From: Amphibalanus amphitrite
Taxonomy: Eukaryota > Arthropoda > Thecostraca > Balanomorpha > Balanidae
Assembly: GCF_019059575.1 (NCBI RefSeq)
Contig: NW_024881502.1
Span: 2,000,501 to 2,064,500, forward strand
DNA: 64,000 nt
Direction of reading: 5' to 3'
The notes below the pieces were generated by a model, which made no database searches, was not told where the DNA came from, and saw nothing but the letters and a program-made list of their open reading frames with translations. Position 1 is the stretch's first letter. The number at the start of each line of letters is the position of its first letter. Positions 1 to 11,453 of the stretch are shown piece by piece. The translations under genes and the position numbers were made by a program.

Positions 1-82
1 CTGAAAGGTGGGGCCAAAAGATAGTATGGCCCCACCTTTCAGCACGAAAGGGGGGGCCATGGCCCCCGTGCCCCCCCCCTGG
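1..82. repeat. GC-rich hairpins at window start
   Basis: Bases 1-16 and 27-42 form a perfect 16-bp stem (CTGAAAGGTGGGGCCA) with a 10-base loop. A second palindrome, GGGGGCCATGGCCCCC, lies at 50-67, inside a GCACG/CGTGC pair. The layout resembles the terminal hairpins of the TTAA elements further right, so this may be the end of one cut by the window edge. Confidence 0.7.
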
Positions 83-1082
83 GACCGCCTATGATCAGGG
101 TATATAGAATAACGGGTACACCAACGACGCGGAAAGCGCCCATTTTACCTGGATTGGGTACAAAGTAGGTGATACATTTTTTTAATATGGAAAAAATAGA
201 GATTTCTATTCTGACGAGTAAAGCCAAATTCATAAAGCAGTTATTTTTAAATTATATGTACATACCAGAAATAACATACTACCCATAGTTTAAAACTTAA
301 TCTAAAGCGTCTAAAGTTAGTTGAAAAGCGTATAGTTGATACTAAGATGGAAGGAATCAATGGAAGGCAGAAATGGCGCAGCTGTTTCATTCTTGAAATG
401 TGTTCGCAAGCCGGATTTACGTGATGCTAGCGACATCTATTAATGTAATTGGGGACGCTGATTGGCTGTTCGAGTCCGTGAGCAGTATCACTAGTTTAAG
501 CCAGTACAGGTTTGAGGCAATATGCGCAATGTATGCGCAGGAACTTGTGCTCTCTGGAGGGGCTTTTGATACCTCGGGCAGCGCCCAATGCTTTTTGGAC
601 CTGTTATGGGCTCCGCATCGAAAAACGCTAGATAAAAAGGTTGTAGAGGAAGCTTGAAGCTACCTTTCCTCACAATAATATTGGCACCTTATCTTTTAGC
701 TTACGTGTGAGGCTCGCTTGAAAAAGGTCGATTTAACATGGAAACCCAATGGGGTAGTAGTTTTTTAGCGCCCATTTGGCCTAATGCTACCAACTGTTAC
801 TGGCTATCCCTGGTTTTGAGCCTCAGCTATTGCATGGAGCACTATGGATGCCAGATTGTAGATAAACGCATATCAATGCACTGCATATGAAATGTTATTT
901 GCTAAGTTTATCCTACGTTATCTGATGCCACTTAATGTCAACTTTGACCCTGCCCTCTTTCGGCTCTTTCCTTTAAAAACATATCAGTCGATGTGTCTTG
1001 ACAGCAATGGCGTTTTTGTTCTGCTACCGCCTACCACTTCCCAGTTCCCGGGCCCGGCTCACCTCCCCGCTGTTACCTGCAG
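83..1082. other. Intron sequence, unassigned
   Basis: This is sphingomyelinase intron sequence, AT-rich up to about 960 and more GC-rich near the acceptor. An 85-codon open frame at 400-657 starts from GTG and resembles nothing I recognise. No RNA gene or repeat was identified. Confidence 0.5.
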
Positions 1083-1315
1083 GCGGCCGCCGATGGTTTC
1101 CGGATACTGGTGCTCAACACCAACTACTGTTACACGCTCAACTTCTGGACGCTGCTGGAGGCGCGCGACCCAGGCGGTCAGCTGCGCTGGCTGGTCGCCC
1201 AGCTGGCAGAGGCAGAGGCCGCCGGCGAGCGGGTTCACATCCTGGGACACATCTCTCCGGGCGACGAGACGTGCCGGCCCGACTGGAGCCACCAGTACAG
1301 CCGAGTCATCCACAG
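1083..1315 (+). CDS. SMPD1: Acid sphingomyelinase, internal exon (metal-site part)
   Basis: This is an internal coding exon of a secreted or lysosomal acid sphingomyelinase, which cleaves sphingomyelin to ceramide and phosphocholine. It is read in the frame whose codons start at 1083. The translation contains LNTNYCYTLNFW, then DPGGQLRWLVAQLAEAE, then HILGHISPGD, the order and spacing of the second half of the calcineurin-like phosphoesterase domain in this family. The histidine of GHI matches a known zinc ligand. The exon follows an acceptor (gttacctgcag, ending 1082) and ends CACAG|GTCAGT at 1315/1316 in phase 2; the split AG|G codon is completed by the exon at 18977. The phase of its 5' junction is not certain because earlier exons lie left of the window. 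The codons are strongly GC-ending, unlike the AT-rich intron to the left. Confidence 0.9.
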
Positions 1316-1421
1316 GTCAGTTACCGGCACAGCCGCCTCATCCACAGGTCAGTTACCGGCACAGCCGCGCCGTCCGCGGGTCAGTTACCGGCACAGCCGC
1401 GCCGTCCGCGGGTCAGTTACA
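1312..1421 (+). repeat. 32-bp tandem array of four splice-donor copies
   Basis: GTCAGTTA occurs at 1316, 1348, 1380 and 1412, exactly 32 bp apart, inside units that also copy the exon end (TCATCCACAG in the first two, CCGTCCGCGG in the last two). The first two donors have the better AG|GTCAGT context. The exon frame stays open through the array to the stop at 1511. Use of the second or third donor would shift the frame, while the fourth would add 96 nt (32 codons) in frame. Confidence 0.9.
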
Positions 1422-2143
1422 GCCGGCCTCGGTAAGGTGGCAGGGCCCTGGCGGCATTTCTGTCACCTCTTCCAGGGATCCGAGCTGGCACAGAGTGAGC
1501 GGACAGTTTAGCCCGCTGGCTGGATCAGCTGGCTGTGAAGGTAGGGCCGGACCACTTTCCCGGAAAGTTGAGCTATATCATGCTGAGCAGGGTCAACATA
1601 TGAGTTCTGATTTAATGAGGTCGACGTTAGAATTTCCGCCCGGGACGAGGGTGGAAATCCACGAAACTGAACGTCTGAGGCTCTCAGAAAAGATATGATA
1701 ACATTACGGAATTTGATGAGACACTGATTAGCCGAGTCCCTGTTAGTATGATAAAAATCAGAGGCCGTCTCGGTAGGGTAGTAGTTGGCGGATAGTGCCA
1801 GCTGACCAGCCGGTCATCACGACTTCCATGCGTCACCACCGGCGCGGCGGTCGGAATGGCGGCCCGCGCACCGAGATTCCTCCGCACATTTACCGGAGAC
1901 GACGGACTGGGCGCGATTATCGGTCACCGCGTGAGTGGACACTGTTCTGGCGCGGCTCAGGGGAAGGAAAGCGGCCCCGCAAACCAGGGAAGAACGGGAG
2001 GGGAGCGGCGCCACACCACGGAACGCTTGACGAAAACCCGCCATCCATGGCATCATGATCACGGCTTCTTGCGCTTTTCGTTCTTCTTTCGATTACATGA
2101 CTTTCAATGATTGTCTTTCTGCATGTTTTCGGAGCGATATAAA
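1422..2143. other. Intron sequence, unassigned
   Basis: Mixed-composition intron DNA with a CpG-rich patch at about 1800-2050. The open frames here overlap on both strands and look like GC-rich chance frames. A TATAAATAG string at 2137-2145 abuts the next element. Confidence 0.4.
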
Positions 2144-2912
2144 TAGGGGAAGACGGGGGAACACCGCCTTTTGGGGAACACCGCCCACACCGATATCAGA
2201 AATATGAAAAGGTCTAGGGCGACAACTGACTGTCTTTTGGCAGCGTGACGTCAACAGAAGTTCAGGTATGGGCAGTGCACCGCATTGGTTTAGGTGATTG
2301 CGAGAAATTCCGAGTTTTACGTTTAGTGAATACGTTTTAAACTATTTGTAGCATAATTAGCAGAAGAAAACTGGTCTTATTTGACAGCCAGTAGTCCAAT
2401 AAGTTTTTTCTTGCAATACTTATTAGGACTCATCCAAATATTTCGTGCTTCTGCTAGAGCGCCATTTTTGTCGTGCTGCCATATTGAAGTTTTTTAAAAA
2501 GAAAATTACAGAGTGACACAGACCCTTGGGTAACACCGCCCACTTTGGCAATTTGGTATTTAATAGCACATTGAGATACCTGAACCAGGAGTGACGCATT
2601 TCATTTAAGGAAAGAACGTTTTTGCCATGTTTTCTTTTTAGAGGATAATGAGAAATTTCGAGAAACTGAAATTTTGGGACTTAAAATCGTCTAGTTTGTA
2701 AAAATGAGTACGACATTGTAAGTTCCAGGGATATAACAAAATTGTTCCCACTGCATTTTATGAATATGGTAAAACGCCTCGAGGTTTACGATTAGAAGAA
2801 CAACTTATTAGTTTCTTCTAAACGCTCGACTCGTTCAGCAACCTGCAAATTTCGTTGCCTGCTGAGCTCGGGCGGTGTTAACACTTAACCAATGGGCGGT
2901 GTTACCCCGAAA
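2144..2912. mobile_element. TA-flanked MITE-like element with AACACCGCC iterons
   Basis: The left end is TA|GGGGAAGACGGGGGAACACCGCC. The right end (2893-2910) is the inverted form, GGGCGGTGTTACCCC. The motif GGGGnAACACCGCC occurs twice at the left end, once internally (about 2526) and twice inverted near the right end. No coding capacity is seen, so it is non-autonomous. The right end lacks the outermost bases and may be decayed. Confidence 0.65.
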
Positions 2913-2983
2913 AATGTAGTCATTTACTAAATGTGGAATAATGCAATTTTGAATTTTTTGGAGCCCTCCCTAAGAAATCAGCG

Positions 2984-3233
2984 GCCCTGGTGGCGCAGTC
3001 GGTTAAGGCGTCGACCCGTGGTGCGGGCGGTGCCGGATTCGGGTTCGATTCCCGGTTCCGCCCGTTCCGCGGGCTTCGTTCCCGGCTGTGTCACCAGGTG
3101 TGGGGTAGGCTCCCACTTCAGCCGTAGCCTGGGGGGTGGGGGTACAGTGGCCGGGAGGAGATGGAGCCCTCCTATAATTGGGACAATACAAGAGCCTGTT
3201 GGAGGGAGGGCTGAATAAAAAAAAAAAACAAAA
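2984..3233 (+). mobile_element. tRNA-derived SINE
   Basis: The head carries an A-box-like TGGCGCAGTCGG (about 2990-3002) and a perfect B box, GGTTCGATTCC (about 3045), at tRNA spacing, so it is a pol III promoter. A unique body of about 150 bp follows, ending in an A-rich tail (from about 3217). No clear target duplication was found. Confidence 0.85.
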
Positions 3234-3262
3234 AAACAACAAGAACACAACTGGTCGATATG

Positions 3263-3511
<249 letters not shown>

Positions 3512-3559
3512 CTCTTCCGACATTCTTAAGGAGCATTTCCGACATTCTTAAGGAGCATG

Positions 3560-4000
3560 ACAATCCTTCTTTAGCATGGAAGAGTCAAGGTAATCATAAG
3601 TGCCATATGGCGTCAATACCGCAGATGGGTCCCACTATCGCACAGAGTGCTCAGGGATACCGCCGTCACCTGCAGTTTCACTGTGGGATGGAAGGATGGC
3701 CCTTGTAAGTACGGCGGCCTCCACGCCTTATTACGGCCGCACGCCTTGTGTCAATTCAGCTCATGAGACGGGGATGACCACAGCGTCAGGGAAAACCAGC
3801 TGCGCCCCGTTTCGCGACACCCTACTATGTACTTGCAGCGCTTTCCGTTTCAATCAAAACGTCAACAAACAAGGAGGCGCAAAAAGAAGTTGTTTCCATG
3901 GCATTGGAAACCGAAAGCACACGTAGCCTCTAGTTGCCTCTAGCAGCGTGCCGTGAAACAGGGCCCAGACCAGAGTTGATTGGTGAAGGCCGGCCACTAG
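3560..4000. other. Unassigned intron sequence
   Basis: Ordinary mixed sequence; no gene, RNA or repeat family recognised. Confidence 0.4.
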
Positions 4001-4003
4001 CCA

Positions 4004-4165
4004 ATCGTCCGGCCCGGCCCGGCCCGGCCCGGCCCGGCACAGCCGATCGGCCCGGCCCGGCACAGCCGATTGGCCCGGCCCGGCACAGCCGATTGGCCCG
4101 GCCCGGCACAGCCAATCGGCCCGGCCCGGCCCGGCACAGCCAATCGGTCCGGCCCGGCACGGGCG
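4004..4165. repeat. GC-rich GGCCCGGC/CACAGCCGAT array
   Basis: About six units of 25-30 bp built from GGCCC runs followed by GGCACAGCCGATTGG or close variants. Confidence 0.9.
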
Positions 4166-4552
4166 GTAAGCGCGCCGAGCAGAGGCTGCCTCTCAGAGGG
4201 CGCCGCGCTGGGCCGCGGTCAGTGGCACCTGTGCAACTGCCACCCGCCTGTCAGCTCATCGGCAACAGGGCAGCAGACGCTTATAGAGCCGACTGGGGAT
4301 GGCGCCAGCACAGACGAAATCGGCCGCGCGACCCGGTCCGTCCGTCTGACCTCTGACGGAAACAGCCGCCAGGCGGGCTGATATAGGACTGGCTTTACTA
4401 TTTTTAGGCCGAATACACGCCTCACATTTAAATTATGATAAAATTTGATGAATTGATGTAATAATTTGTGTATTTATGTATTAATACAATTAATATTATA
4501 CGAGGTAAGAGATTGTGATGAAGTAGGGTGGTCGGCACGGTGATGTCAGATG
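4166..4552. other. Unassigned intron sequence
   Basis: GC-rich up to about 4380, then a short AT-rich patch. Nothing recognised. Confidence 0.4.
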
Positions 4553-5000
4553 TGGGGGTATTCAGGTGGTGTATTTAGGCCGGGGACCGGTGGTGGTGTA
4601 GGGTGGTAGTATATTTAGGCCGGGGACCGGCGGTGGTGTAGGGTGGTGGTGTATTTAGGCCAGGGACCGGCACTGGTGTAGGGTGGTGTTGTATTTAGTT
4701 AGGCCGAGGACCGGCGGTGGTGTAGGGTGGTGGTGTGTTTATGCCGGGGACCGGCGGTGGTGTAGGGTGGTGGTGTGTTTATGCCGGGGACCGGCGGTGG
4801 TGTAGGGTGGTGTTGTATTTAGTTAGGCCGGGGACCGGCGGTGGTGTAGGGTGGTAGTATATTTAGGCCGGGGACCGGCGGTGGTGTAGGGTGGTGTTGT
4901 ATTTAGGCCGGGGACCGGCGGTGGTGTAGGGTGGTGGTGTGTTTATGCCGGGGACCGGCGGTGGTGTGGGTTGGTGTTGTATTTAGGCCGGGGACCGGCG
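4553..5000. repeat. 40-bp minisatellite
   Basis: About 11 units containing TATTTAGGCCGGGGACCGG, then GGTGGTGTAGGGTGGT. Exact 40-bp spacing is seen at 4572, 4612 and 4652; later units carry a few extra bases. Confidence 0.93.
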
Positions 5001-6159
5001 GCAGCCGTATGTGTGTACACTGAACAAGCAGGGCACGCCGCGCGTCCTACCGGGAAGGTCCGGCCCGGCGCGCCGATGTTTTCCTTTGTGAGCCAGTCCT
5101 GCACGTGAAATCCGCCACTGGTTGCGGTTCGTGGAAAAGCGAGCACCTCAATGCTATTTAAGTGCGCCCGGAACTTATCAGCACGGGTGACTGAAGAAGT
5201 GAGCACGACTAGGATTAGAATCCACGTGACAGCGCGAAAGCATGTGTAAAATGGCGGTGACTCGTAAGACCCTTTCCCTGAATGCACACCTCACTGTCGA
5301 CTTTTTGTCATGACATCATGTGTGCCTTCTGTTCAAGTGACATGAAAAAAATGAAGGGGATGATGTCATGTGCGCGAAGGCATGTACATACATATATGAG
5401 AGTGATGGCTGGAGAAAATGGGAATGCTGGCCGGGTATACCTACTATTAAGGACGGTATTTACACTAAGTGTCTGTTTACATAAAACGAAGAAAAGATAT
5501 AATTTCTGTTTGGAACCGGTGAAATCAGGAAATGGGGAGCCAAAGAGCAGCAGAAGTTCAGGTAGATCAGTAGGGTGCATTGCGCCACTCGGTGCCGCGG
5601 CCCGGCCATACTGCCCGGCTGGAGTGGCCGAAGCCGGCTCGCCGAGTGGCCGCTCGGCAGTGACGTTTGTGTGACGTCACTGCTGCCGCCGGCGGCGTCG
5701 CGTCTGATGTCCGATGAGGTCGACAGAGGCTAGTGGCGATAGCGACAAAAGTCACGGTTTCCTGGTGTCCTGGGTAAAAAAGCGACGCTAGGCTCACCGA
5801 TGGTGCTATAATGGCGGAATAACAATGTTCATGGACACTGCAGAAAACCGCTGACACAACAAAAATGGGCTGGCCATCACTGGCATATACTGACTCCGTG
5901 CGACACTGGCATGAGGCGTGAAGTCAGGAAACTTTACGTCATGTTCCTCTGTGGCCTCCTTCCTTCGAGAATTCATTGAGATTACACGGAAAAACGATTT
6001 AATGAGGCATTTTTAACGGGGCTTCGATAGCAACAACACAATGGCTTGTATCTTACAAAAGGTCTTCTGATGTGTGCCGGAATTCCCCAGTTATGGCCGC
6101 ACATTGATATTCAGCAGAGCATGACAACAAGGCACCAGTGCCCAAACTCGCCGCCGTTC
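5001..6159. other. Unassigned intron sequence
   Basis: Mixed composition. A CpG-rich island-like patch lies at about 5575-5720. TGACATCATGTG and GATGTCATGTGC repeat loosely at 5310-5380. No coding exon was supported. Confidence 0.4.
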
Positions 6160-6597
6160 TTAAAGGAAATAGTTCACTTTTAACATGGGGTTTGGAACTG
6201 GAATAGCAGTTTTGTTGCTTGCGCTGAGACTAGCACAAATCAGAAGCTTTTACGGCCCAACGATCACCCTAGACGAAGATATTCCATTTTTCGTTCCGAA
6301 AAGAGTGCCTTGCAGAGGAATGCGTGCCTTGCTGAGGAATGCAGTCACGTCATCGTCAGCCAATCAGAATGCTGCTTACAGCCGATGGGTTTGTCCTACG
6401 CAATATGATTGGTCAACGCGTAATAAGCTTCCGCGTCAAACATTACTTTATATAGAATATAGTTCTTCTTATACTAAAATATAGAAAATAATCCTTTTTA
6501 CAAAAACGTTTTGTTTTATTTTCTGATCATTTTGAGCATAAAAAACATAAATCCATAGCAAAATACTAATTTCAGGAAAGTGAACTATTTCCTTTAA
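6160..6597. mobile_element. TTAA-flanked MITE (430 bp) with promoter-like core
   Basis: TTAA (6160-6163) precedes AGGAAATAGTTCACTTT, and its inverse AAAGTGAACTATTTCCT precedes TTAA (6594-6597), a clean terminal inverted repeat with TTAA duplication. No protein is encoded. Inside are CCAATCAG (6360), an inverted CCAAT box (GATTGG, 6407), a CRE-like TCACGTCATCGTCA and TTTATATAG (6447), a promoter-like arrangement on the + strand. A diverged copy of the right end lies near 34560. Confidence 0.85.
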
Positions 6598-7974
6598 TGT
6601 TCTTTTTTAACACGAAGGGAATCGTGATGACGTTGCGGGTGTGTGAAGCTACGACTTACGCCGCTGGAAAACTTCCCAGCGCCCAGCTAAAGGCTGAGCT
6701 GAGAGCCGCAGAGCGGGACTGTGGAGTCGCAGTCGCAGTCGGAGTCGGAGTCGGAGTCGATTGGGGGAAACTGGAGTCGGAGTCACCGGACCTCAATCAA
6801 CTCCGCAACCCTGGAGGAGAGCATGTGGCCCTGCTCCTCCGTCCTTCACTGGCTCAAATCTGAGCCGTCCTATCCATCCGCCGACCTTGATTTTAAGCTG
6901 GGCACTAAAACTGGAGAAACGTGTGGAACTGGAAGGGTTCAGAATCAGATGTCACAGATGTCATTAACACGAAGTGTTTGTTGAGAAGCCTGTATCCCTT
7001 CCTATAGGCGAGCTGCTACATGGGAGGACCCCTGTCGTAATCAGCCCGCAGCACCAATGCCACTAACTCGTCACGGCGACTGAGCAAGGCCGCGCCGATG
7101 CGCCCACCGCTCCACCCCTGCAGCCCACTCGCAGCGTCGGGTCACAGCATAACCCGCGGCCGGATAGAAAGTGGACAGTACGCGCAACCCGTGCATTAGA
7201 CACACTATAAACAGCTAGAGCGTCCTCGTGGCGGCGCCGACTGCCTCCAGTGTGATGACTAGACGTTTCGACTGCAGTAGTTTTGTTTCCGTCTCAGGCG
7301 ATCATCCGGAAGCCTGAGAGCTAAAAACGACTGGAGACTGGTCGGGCTATGTGCGACAGGATTTCCCGGGGGATTTCTACGCTCTGGGATTTCTCCCAAT
7401 CAAACGACCGACGCCCGACGGCGGTCCCCGGGCAGCAGTGTGGAGGCGCCACGATCATCACAGGCGTGCGGTCGGCGCTGCATATACAACACCGGTCTGT
7501 CGGGGGGCTCACTCACGACTTGGAACGTGCAGGCAATGCTGCACCGGTGCGGCTCCGGCGGCGGCGGCAGTGGCGCGCCGGCAGGTCACCCTCCGGCGGC
7601 CGGAGGGGCTCGCCGCCCGGCCCATATCGCTGGTGAGGTAGTGCGCAGTGCCCCTGAGGCGCCGCTGGCCGGGCGCCATGGCACGGGCCGCCGCGCCGGG
7701 GGCCGGTCGGACCACACCCCCGGCCGGCGCCGGCCGCGACACGCGCCGGGCGCTGGCCGTCGTTACCTGCTGCCCGACACGGCGCGACATTGCGCGCCGG
7801 CGGCTGACTCAGCCGTGACTCAGCGGCTGGTGCGGCCCGAGACGACCCCGTCAGCCGGTGGCGCCCACCTCCATATCGGGACTGCAGGGGATATCGGGCC
7901 GACCGGTGCCGCCGGGCGCCGCCGGCCGCGCCCCTCCCGGCTCCCGACACGGCTCCGGACTGCCTCGGTGACCG
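6598..7974. other. Unassigned, CpG-rich from 7080
   Basis: A short GGAGTC hexamer run lies at about 6722-6785. From 7080 to 7974 the sequence is very GC- and CpG-rich, with long overlapping open frames on both strands that share no recognisable protein. CTATAAACAGC at about 7205 is a weak TATA-like site. No exon is supported. Confidence 0.4.
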
Positions 7975-7980
7975 GCGGAC

Positions 7981-8505
7981 ACTCCCCCCCCCCCCCCCCG
8001 GAGGGTCAGAGGCTCCGGTCTGTCTCTGTGGCCCCCTCCTCCCCCCGGAGGGTCAGAGGCTCCGGTCTGTCTCTGTGGCCCCCTCCTCCCCCCCGGAGGG
8101 TCAGAGGCTCCGGTCTGTCTCTGTGGCCCGCTCCTCCCCCCGGTCAGAGGCTTCGGTCTGTCTCTGTGGCCCCCTCCTCCCCCCCCCGGAGGGTCAGAGG
8201 CTCCGGTCTGTCTCTGTGGCCCCCTCCTCCCCCCGGAGGGTCAGAGGCTCCGGTCTGTCTCTGTGGCCCGCTCCTCCCCCCGGTCAGAGGCTTCGGTCTG
8301 TCTCTGTGGCCCCCCTCCTTCCCCCCCGGTCAGAGGCTCCGGTCTGTCTCTGTGCCCCCCCCCCCCCCCCCCCCGGAGGGTCAGAGACTCCGGTCTGTCT
8401 CTGTGGCCCACTCCTTCCCCCTCCCCCCGGTCAGAGGCTTCGGTTTGCCTGGGTGACCGGCGGACCCCCCCCCCCCCTCTCGGTTTAGAGGCTCCGGTTT
8501 GTGTC
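7981..8505. repeat. 44-58 bp minisatellite with poly-C
   Basis: About ten units of GGTCAGAGGCTCCGGTCTGT followed by CTCTGTGG and a variable C-rich run. Starts are near 8004, 8051, 8099, 8142 and onward. Confidence 0.95.
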
Positions 8506-8897
8506 TCACTCGTCCGTGAAATCGGCCGCAGTGTTAGCAGTTAGCACGCTAATAACGGAATCTTAAGGTAGTAGTGTGTATCCGGGGCATACCCAGTACC
8601 TGCACTTTTTAGATTGTGGTGCGCATTTGGCAAGAACGTCTTTTATCCATGTTATGTCGTGACAGTAGTAGTAAGTACCAGTCGCAAAACCGCCCACCAA
8701 TACCGGAATCAACGTCAACAGCCCTTCTTTGACCAACACGTGAACAGTGAACATGACTGACAAACAAGATGTCTGGTTCTGTAGGATCATGCCTCCCCCC
8801 CCCCCCCCTCTCGAGTACCTCCATTCGAGTACCGAGTTAATCAAGATTGAAAAAGGCGTCCTCATGTAACCATTTTATCATCTATTTCAGTTGCAAT
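8506..8897. other. Unassigned sequence
   Basis: Single-copy-looking intron sequence with a poly-C tract at about 8794-8807. Nothing recognised. Confidence 0.4.
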
Positions 8898-10027
8898 TTA
8901 AAGGTAGTGTGCCACCTTCCAATGATTTCCCATTTTATTTTTCCTAGGATAAGAAGCTTCTGTTTTTATCTAATATCGCAAAAAAATCAAAAAATGGGCC
9001 TGGAATAGTGCCTTTTTCGCCTAAAAGTTTATCGGTTTTTCGATATGTATAACAACTGTAGTGGGCTGACCTGCAAACAGGCGTCGGCAACAATCGCGAA
9101 TGCGGCGCACATGTGACAATAAGCAAAGGTCATTATAGAGTTACGACGTACGGGAATGAGTTATCAGCTGTCTAATCGTAGACAACACATTACACAATGT
9201 CGAACCTTAAACTGTAAGCCTGTATTGGTATTGTTTCTTTTATTTGGCTGTCGAACATTATTTATGGTTTGAAATATGATTTTATGTAAAATAATTGATA
9301 TGAAAAAGCCGTCTCTTAAGTTATGACCCCATTTCACCACACGCAAGTGGCAGAAATGACAATGATCAGCTGACGCATTTTTCTTGGCCGAAGTCAGAGC
9401 GCGCGGCCCGACGCACCACCACCGCACCACAAAGTATGAGCAGAAGCCGCGCCCAAAGCCAGGGCCCCGGTAACGTGAGGTAGCCGAGTCGGGGCAGCAA
9501 AGCCAGGGCCCCGGTAACCTGAGGTAGCCGAGTCGGGGCAGCGTGCGCTGACCCAAGCCGGGGCCGCGCGTCCTCCCGGTGTCATGTGATAGCCCGGGGC
9601 TGCCCGCGGGGATGCGGTAGACCGCGCCCAAAGCCGCGGCCCCGGCTTGGGTCAGCGCACGCTGCCCCGACTCGGCTACCTCAGGTTACCGGGGCCCTGG
9701 CTTTGGGTGCGGTCTACCGCACCACCTAACAGGTGTGTTCGAAACCGCAGGAGATGATGATGAACGGGTTTATCGAAACTTGATTGGATGAACCTATCGG
9801 TAATAGCGATTTCAGTGTGTGCATTTATTGTTCATAGTGGTGTGAAATGTGGTTGGGGTACGACCGACAACCCGTCGGGGCGAATTTCGCACTGGGGTAC
9901 TCAAAATTTGAAGAATTTAAGACGTTTCCATGAGTTTTGAAGGTATGGATAAGTTCTAAAAATCCGGTTCTCCTTATCTGGGCCATTAACTCCATACGGT
10001 CCAGGAAAGCTGGCACACTACCTTTAA
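8898..10027. mobile_element. TTAA-flanked element (1.12 kb)
   Basis: TTAA (8898-8901) precedes AGGTAGTGTGCCA, and TGGCACACTACCT precedes TTAA (10024-10027). The perfect short inverted repeats and TTAA duplication place it with TTAA-specific cut-and-paste elements (piggyBac- or Kolobok-like). There is no transposase. A GC-rich palindrome sits inside at 9426-9706. Confidence 0.8.
9498..9705. repeat. 71-bp perfect inverted repeat with 66-bp spacer
   Basis: The arms 9498-9568 and 9635-9705 are reverse complements with no mismatch that I could find. They contain GCCCCGACTCGGCTACCTC. A third, partial direct copy lies just left (about 9435-9497). The block differs in composition from the AT-rich element around it. 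Confidence 0.9.
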
Positions 10028-10039
10028 GATAAACCATTG

Positions 10040-10095
10040 TATATATTGAGACGGACACAACACACCGGAATGTGTTGTGTCCGTCTCAATATATA
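10040..10095. repeat. Perfect 25-bp hairpin, 6-base loop
   Basis: 10040-10064 (TATATATTGAGACGGACACA and onward) and 10071-10095 are exact reverse complements around CCGGAA. It begins 13 bp right of the TTAA element. Confidence 0.95.
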
Positions 10096-10347
10096 GGTAC
10101 CTACATTTTTCTCTTTCTACTCATAAACCATTGTAAACAATAGTTGTTTAGCAATGGCGACGAGCACGTTCTTTCAACTTATTTTGCAGTCACCAGTTTT
10201 ATTTTTCAATTCCATCACCCATGTCACATGTGAATGGGCCATGTTTCATACGGACCTTGAACGTGTTTCACTGGTGTTTTATGCATGCTAGGCATTATAC
10301 ATACACCTAGTTACAAATCTTCAATGAAAATAGCAAAGGTGGATTCT

Positions 10348-11453
10348 TTAACCCGCGCATGACTGGGTATTTTCCATCACGCGAGTGACTGTGGAGGGCT
10401 CTCCAGAGCCCCCTCCTCCTATCTCCGAAACTACTGGGCCGATCGTCAAAATTCAAACGGCGTCTGATAGCCCTGGAAAAGTTGTCGAATAAAAACCTAT
10501 TTTCATTGACGATAACGTCACAGGTCAGTTCAGAGTAAAAATTATCGGCATTTTTGCTTGTTCACAATTTAGGCTCTGACCGCCTGCTGACAAGTCCGAT
10601 CAGGCTCATTTTTGGTTTACGCACTCCTTGATATATGTATGCCTTAACAAGGGCTTCGGTCCGAATTGTATATCATGTATCGGTGTTTTATGGTCCATTA
10701 TACTCGTAGATTTCGAAAAAAATGTCGTCTGTGTCATTTGAGGTCATTTTCAGCAGAATATACCGGAGGTCAGGTCACTTTCAGGTCAGAAAACAGATTT
10801 AAATTTTGAAAAAAAAATAAATTTTTCAACAAAAAAGTGCCTGTCACATGCAGTTTGAGCTCCGGAACACGATGGTGTCATTTATATTGCTGTACGATGC
10901 CAAACACGTACTAAAAATGGTTTGGAAAATATATAATTGTAAAATTTTGACCATTATGCAAATAACTTGGCTATTTTTGACGATATTGTGCTAAAACCTG
11001 CCAGAGTAGTTCATCAGGGTGTGTTCTATTACATATATTCCTGTTTCTGCGAAAAATAAAAACTCTTTGAAAAAATCAAGAATATGTTTTGTAATTGAAA
11101 AACATATTTTTCAAAATTTTCAAAATTTCGAAAATTCGAGATAGCAGTTTGATAGCTACGTGTATTTGTAGTCCACTTATGCAAAGATATTGGATGTAGC
11201 TTTAAAGCTAAGCTCTTGATAGTGTTTGCCGGAATTCAATATTTTGCATCAAAATCGGTCGACATGACGTCACTCTGTCGTCATTTCCGGCCAAACTATG
11301 GTAGCTAGAAAGTTGAAATTTTGATTAAAAAAGGTGTCAAATTGTTGCCGCTGAGAGTACCGCAAGTTTCGTGTTGATCCATCAAACGGTTTAGAAAATA
11401 TTGCCGAAAAACGGGAGGGGGCTGTGTAGAGCCCCCCGTCATGCGCGGTTTAA
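10348..11453. mobile_element. TTAA element with terminal GC hairpins (copy F1)
   Basis: TTAA (10348-10351) precedes CCCGCGCATGAC; GTCATGCGCGGT precedes TTAA (11450-11453). TTAA duplication with CCC-starting ends fits the piggyBac superfamily. A GC hairpin lies just inside each end (10393-10416 and 11416-11436). The AT-rich body has several AGGTCA half-sites (10740-10790), GAGATAGCAG (about 11139) and TACCGCAAGTTTCGTGTTGA (about 11360). It has no coding capacity and is non-autonomous. Confidence 0.8.

Noticed and set aside
400..657. 85-codon open frame on the + strand
   Set aside because: It begins with GTG, has no recognised motif and lies in intron sequence without splice signals.
2984..3060. 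Functional tRNA gene
   Set aside because: The A and B boxes are present, but a unique body and A-rich tail follow, as in a SINE.
7440..8456. 338-codon open frame on the + strand
   Set aside because: CpG-rich low-complexity sequence plus a minisatellite, with overlapping frames on the other strand.
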